From NCBI GenBank assembly GCA_937891565.1, contig CALAHA010000148.1, positions 1-6,879 on the forward strand: a stretch of 6,879 nt of DNA, given 5' to 3'. The position numbers and the translations under genes were made by a program. Under the pieces are notes generated by a model that saw only the letters and a program-made list of their open reading frames with translations, made no database searches and was not told the origin of the DNA. Of the stretch, positions 5,701 through 6,879 are shown one piece after another; within the stretch, counting starts at the first letter, position 1, and every line of letters begins with the position of its first letter. Source of the stretch: an uncultured Ilumatobacter sp. (GTDB taxonomy: Bacteria; Actinomycetota; Acidimicrobiia; Acidimicrobiales; Ilumatobacteraceae).

Positions 5701-6879
5701 ACCACCGGTTGCAGCCAGCCCACGTCGTCGGCCGAATCGTCGGCAAACTGCTTTCCCACGGCCTCGTGGAAACGCAGCGCGCCCGAGTGATTGGCCGACA
5801 GGACCGTGACGCGATCGCATCGCGACAGGTTCCTGTGGCCGTCGCAGAGCTGGTCGAGCACCCGTCTGTCGTGATACCCTTCGCCTAGCATCCGCACTCG
5901 GTCGGCTTGGATGACGGGCGCCAGCGGCGCCGCCTCCTCCAAGGGCACGATCGGCTCGACGCCGCCCGACCGAACGTGGTCTAGCAGGTACCAAGCGCGA
6001 CCGCGAGCCTCGGGCTGAACGTACTCGTCGTCCAGAATGAGATCGTCGGGTCGCCGCAGGCCACTGCCCTTCTTGGCGACGCCTTTGACCTCGTAAACGC
6101 GCATCTCCTCGAACCACGCCATGATCTTGCGCACGCCCTCGTGCGTGTACACGTCGGTGATCGCCTTCGGCCGCCAGTCCGGGTTCGTCACGCCGCTTGC
6201 TGCGTCGCTCACCTCGGGCATGGGATCCGCCGCCGGCGATACGTTTGTCACCGGGAACGGCGCCATACGTACGAAGTCGTCCGACTCTGATGTCACTCGC
6301 GCCATCGAATACGACGGCAGCTTCACCAGCTCGTCGAGTGAGAGCGCCGACGCTGCCGTCGCTTCGAGTCCTTCTTGCACTGAAGAGCCGAGAGCGACGG
6401 GCGTCGGACGCCCTGCTCCTCCCGGAGCCGCTCGCGCTGCCGCCGCCGCGTACGCGTCGGCGCGCTGCCGTTGCGCTCCGAGCGACCGGATCGAATCGAT
6501 TCGACCCTCGCCTTGCGGCAGCACCCCCAGTGCGTCCAACTGATGGACCCAGCGTTGCCGCTGGCGGCTCGTGCGAAGCGCCGCGCGCGCCTTGGTCGTG
6601 CTGCCGTGCGATCGGCGCTTACCTCGGTCGTCGAACGACGAGCCGGTCTCCCACGAGTCGTCGTCGTGAGACCCCGGCCGTCGTCGTGACGCACTCTCCG
6701 CCTCCGTCTCGAGCGGCTCGGTACGAAACGCCGACATCGCTGACTGCAAACGCTCAAGCTGGCGACTACCGAAGACGCGGCGACCGTTGTCCTTCGTCGG
6801 ACTCCGTCGTCGCTTCCTCGTTTCGTCGTCGCTGAGCTCGGGCGACCGCCCCGCACGTGGCGCGGCGGCCTCCCGCAGT
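2748..6879 (-). CDS. Reverse transcriptase-RNase H-C5-cytosine DNA methyltransferase polyprotein (5' partial)
   Basis: This is a multidomain retrotransposon protein that copies element RNA into DNA and probably methylates cytosines. Residues below count from the codon at 6749-6747, which is TTG and not a credible start. The first in-window ATG is 6737-6735, but the frame has no stop up to 6878, so translation most likely begins outside the window. Residues 1-380 are charged and Ala/Arg-rich, with no family I recognise. The RT occupies about 400-640 (D471 in motif A; YIDD 585-588), the RNase H about 745-880 (D756, E798, D823, D873) and the C5-methyltransferase about 966-1300 (catalytic C1044 in SPCPDYS; GNSIP near 1279-1283). 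It ends at TAG 2750-2748. The recombinase gene follows after 74 nt in the -1 frame. RT, RNase H and methylase calls rest on directly visible motifs; self-methylation as a role is inference. Confidence 0.95.
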   Translation of the reverse strand, partial: LREAAAPRAGRSPELSDDETRKRRRSPTKDNGRRVFGSRQLERLQSAMSAFRTEPLETEAESASRRRPGSHDDDSWETGSSFDDRGKRRSHGSTTKARAALRTSRQRQRWVHQLDALGVLPQGEGRIDSIRSLGAQRQRADAYAAAAARAAPGGAGRPTPVALGSSVQEGLEATAASALSLDELVKLPSYSMARVTSESDDFVRMAPFPVTNVSPAADPMPEVSDAASGVTNPDWRPKAITDVYTHEGVRKIMAWFEEMRVYEVKGVAKKGSGLRRPDDLILDDEYVQPEARGRAWYLLDHVRSGGVEPIVPLEEAAPLAPVIQADRVRMLGEGYHDRRVLDQLCDGHRNLSRCDRVTVLSANHSGALRFHEAVGKQFADDSADDVGWLQPVVSADAPLRLQLDGETVAITGFVATCPARIEPCNGVQQNSKVRTTTDKSWPKLEVLPQGSNELAVNPMIALDELAKSEFPKTTQFAAATAVLMQAEPAIGAGETRDEAAAAAPDDFVWLWKIDLQSAYRFWHNHATELWMYGKQWGGRGFLDCRTQFGDASMVQDFSRFTDFFLWLLRRLRGGDARLRKMCASFADDKLWETLDRVPRSAEFGSWLRDREAAGLSGDDLELTFEAGYIDDIFGAALGADRAAAMRDLAVGLARFLGFEVAPKKIAGPSPKMTVLGAELALSSRILALDPEKAVSYAAQAAETLSKRSMRATDFLSLTCKLVHAAQYRPAGRPYLTCMFTALRQASRSGAKRVRIGRGVVRDLRWWHKALAMPNDGVAFFPLNHFPPSGSADLLEFAYDASGIEGAGAAMLRDDGDGQVVCYFYEHEWTELEKRYHINVKEGIAGYAALTSFYPIAPHRHALAHGDNTTETTTSSTNKSRSALQAVVLQHRAHFAMQTGVVTRVRRVTSKDNVLADPVSRLARATFKEEARKLGATKFVRLPMAPEAHLLLGELAERLGELEEDGEPTSGTASSVAEVYAREQRYLDEKGSPDEAATEPEQAADADRRRWGFLSGFCGADSMSFASAPLGGTPIAGFDVDELVQRLWRERTGIDCWGGFGSVLEAARGGHLDWLKKVVLIYISGSPCPDYSKAGSGRGLAGSTGSLWLDDCELGIRLRPPVVIREMVTGIFDVDGGSPFWAAVDQYRDAGYAVGWAVRMARRHGDPTSRRRVFLVAILPECIVDGKDASDFFSFEGTSLRSVTVESCFDDEPSHEMLYPRPQDVTMLPVRDADGYDGPRLVGTIGIGGMGWSVYDGSGPAVTMKTWGQGPGGATALYRDSAGRIRRLSEWEALRTHSFPDEFAAFLKSQPDVTAEDVYRLCGNSIPVLMLRDVVDHIVTNIIRPQVLGKVKAATEAFCRSRDEAAAERNAAARSQI
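2850..3854 (-). other. C5-cytosine DNA methyltransferase domain
   Basis: Residues about 966-1300 carry C5-MTase motifs in canonical order. Motif I (AdoMet binding) is GFCGADSMSF (972-981), a degenerate F-x-G form. Motif II is IAGFDVDE (991-998). Motif IV is ISGSPCPDYSKAG with nucleophile C1044, followed by GRGLAGSTGSLW. Motif VI is REMV, with E1082 where ENV is usual. Motif VIII is GDPTSRRRVFLVA, giving T-S-R-R-R for the usual Q-x-R-x-R. Motif IX is IRRLSEWEALRTHSFPDEF, and motif X is YRLCGNSIPVLM. The region between VIII and IX (about 105 residues) would be the target-recognition domain. All key residues except the Asn of motif VI and the Gln of motif VIII are present, so activity is plausible. 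The SPCPDYS.AG..GLAG pattern looks more like phage or bacterial Dcm-type enzymes than DNMT1, but family placement needs a tree. Confidence 0.93.
4110..4517 (-). other. RNase H domain
   Basis: Residues about 745-880 fit the RNase H fold that follows the RT in DIRS elements. The candidate acidic catalytic residues are D756 (in FAYDASG), E798 (in INVKEGIAGYAAL), D823 (in AHGDNTT) and D873 (in DNVLADPVSR). The last motif, N-x-x-AD-x-x-SR, is a recognisable signature of RNase H in DIRS and Ty3-type elements. Its role would be to degrade the RNA strand of the RNA-DNA hybrid after first-strand synthesis. A stretch rich in T and S (825-835) follows D823 and is probably a surface loop. The assignment is by motif order, spacing and location. 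Confidence 0.88.
4830..5552 (-). other. Reverse transcriptase domain
   Basis: Residues about 400-640 carry the RT palm motifs in order. Motif A is KIDLQSAYRFWH with catalytic D471. Motif B is QFGDASMVQDFSRF (504-517), where FG and the later F..RF match the usual FG...F pattern, although the common Pro before FG is replaced by Gln. Motif C is YIDDIFGA with D587 and D588. The motif D/E region is LGFEVAPKKIAG followed by VLGAEL (613-636), typical of DIRS and Ty3-like RTs, where LG precedes a connection to RNase H. The spacing between motifs B and C is about 68 residues, clearly longer than the usual 20-35, so an insertion of roughly 35-45 residues is present. All three catalytic aspartates are intact. 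Confidence 0.95.
5694..6879 (-). other. Uncharacterised N-terminal region of the RT polyprotein (possible gag-like or linker part)
   Basis: About 395 residues precede the RT core. The part nearest the window edge is very basic and acidic by turns (a KRRR cluster around 6807-6818, then many D/E/R/S residues), compatible with a nuclear localisation signal and disorder. It is followed by an Ala-rich run (residues about 98-115) and then a more ordered stretch with W192, W212, W253 and an LLD segment near 255-257. I see no zinc knuckle, protease motif or capsid signature. It could be a fused gag remnant or simply the N-terminal extension common in DIRS-type RT proteins. The boundary with the RT domain is approximate. 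Confidence 0.5.
6711..6727. repeat. Copy 2 of a gapped direct repeat (GAGCGG-nn-CGGTACGAA)
   Basis: This copy lies inside the open reading frame of the RT polyprotein, just downstream of the first in-window ATG (6737-6735). Flanking short matches (CACT..CCG upstream, GCCGAC-n-TCG downstream) also recur near 3-9 and 48-57 with different spacing. A coding location is unexpected for a terminal repeat, which weakens the case. Confidence 0.3.

Larger units (their letters stand above)
1..6879 (-). mobile_element. DIRS-order tyrosine-recombinase retrotransposon carrying a C5-cytosine methyltransferase (partial)
   Basis: The window is occupied by two same-strand genes that together define a tyrosine-recombinase retrotransposon: RT plus RNase H in one protein and a tyrosine recombinase in the next. 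There is no DDE integrase, aspartic protease or endonuclease domain, which argues against LTR and LINE elements. The order RT-RNase H-methyltransferase followed by the recombinase resembles PAT-like elements; DIRS1 itself overlaps its genes differently and Ngaro-like elements lack a methylase. Known DIRS/PAT methylase domains are Dam-like N6-adenine enzymes, whereas this one has C5-cytosine motifs. About 2,200 codons contain no internal stop or frameshift, so the copy looks recent. The 5' end, any gag gene and the terminal repeats (inverted or split direct) are not resolved, so both boundaries here are window edges and not element ends. The class is firm; the sub-lineage is inferred. Confidence 0.92.

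Noticed and set aside
6747..6749. TTG at 6749-6747 as the start of the RT gene
   Set aside because: Non-AUG start in a eukaryotic element, with the frame open upstream to the window edge.
6323..6856. Minus-strand open frame overlapping the RT polyprotein N-terminus
   Set aside because: It is in a different frame from the RT gene, extremely Arg-rich and without gag-like features. The RT frame itself is open through the same region.

Overview
This window is most of one eukaryotic tyrosine-recombinase retrotransposon (DIRS order, PAT/Ngaro-like gene order), read entirely from the minus strand. Two long intact reading frames fill almost all of it. Both carry recognisable enzyme motifs with their catalytic residues, so the copy looks young and possibly still competent. 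The DNA is GC-rich (roughly 60% by eye) and dense in CpG, and there are no bacterial-style operon signals. DIRS-like elements are known only from eukaryotes. The composition and the unusual protein fusion fit an alga or protist, with a dinoflagellate as a leading but unproven guess. The sequence alone does not name the host.

Layout in the direction of transcription (high to low coordinates): (1) 6879-2748 encodes a polyprotein of at least about 1,370 residues whose 5' end lies beyond the window. It has an uncharacterised, charged N-terminal part, a reverse transcriptase with a YIDD active site, an RNase H, and a C-terminal C5-cytosine DNA methyltransferase. (2) A 74-nt gap follows (2747-2674). 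(3) 2673-187 encodes an 828-residue tyrosine recombinase with an N-terminal Cys/His cluster, a core-binding domain, the catalytic domain (R465, H600, R603, W626, Y634), an acidic linker and a small predicted beta-barrel at the C-terminus. (4) 186-1 is noncoding and holds several short inverted repeats. It is probably the 3' untranslated or terminal region of the element.

Likely joint function: the RT/RNase H copies element RNA into DNA, and the recombinase inserts the resulting circular DNA into the genome, as inferred for DIRS elements generally. The methyltransferase sits exactly where classical DIRS/PAT elements carry a Dam-like N6-adenine methylase domain, but here the fold is C5-cytosine. 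The element could therefore methylate its own new DNA copies. This RT-RH-C5MTase plus tyrosine recombinase arrangement is the main point of interest. DNA-methyltransferase-bearing retrotransposons have been reported in Symbiodinium dinoflagellates and in the charophyte Klebsormidium, so the general idea has precedent. I cannot tell from here whether this exact lineage is described.

Neither terminus of the element, no target-site junction and no separate gag gene can be seen in the window.
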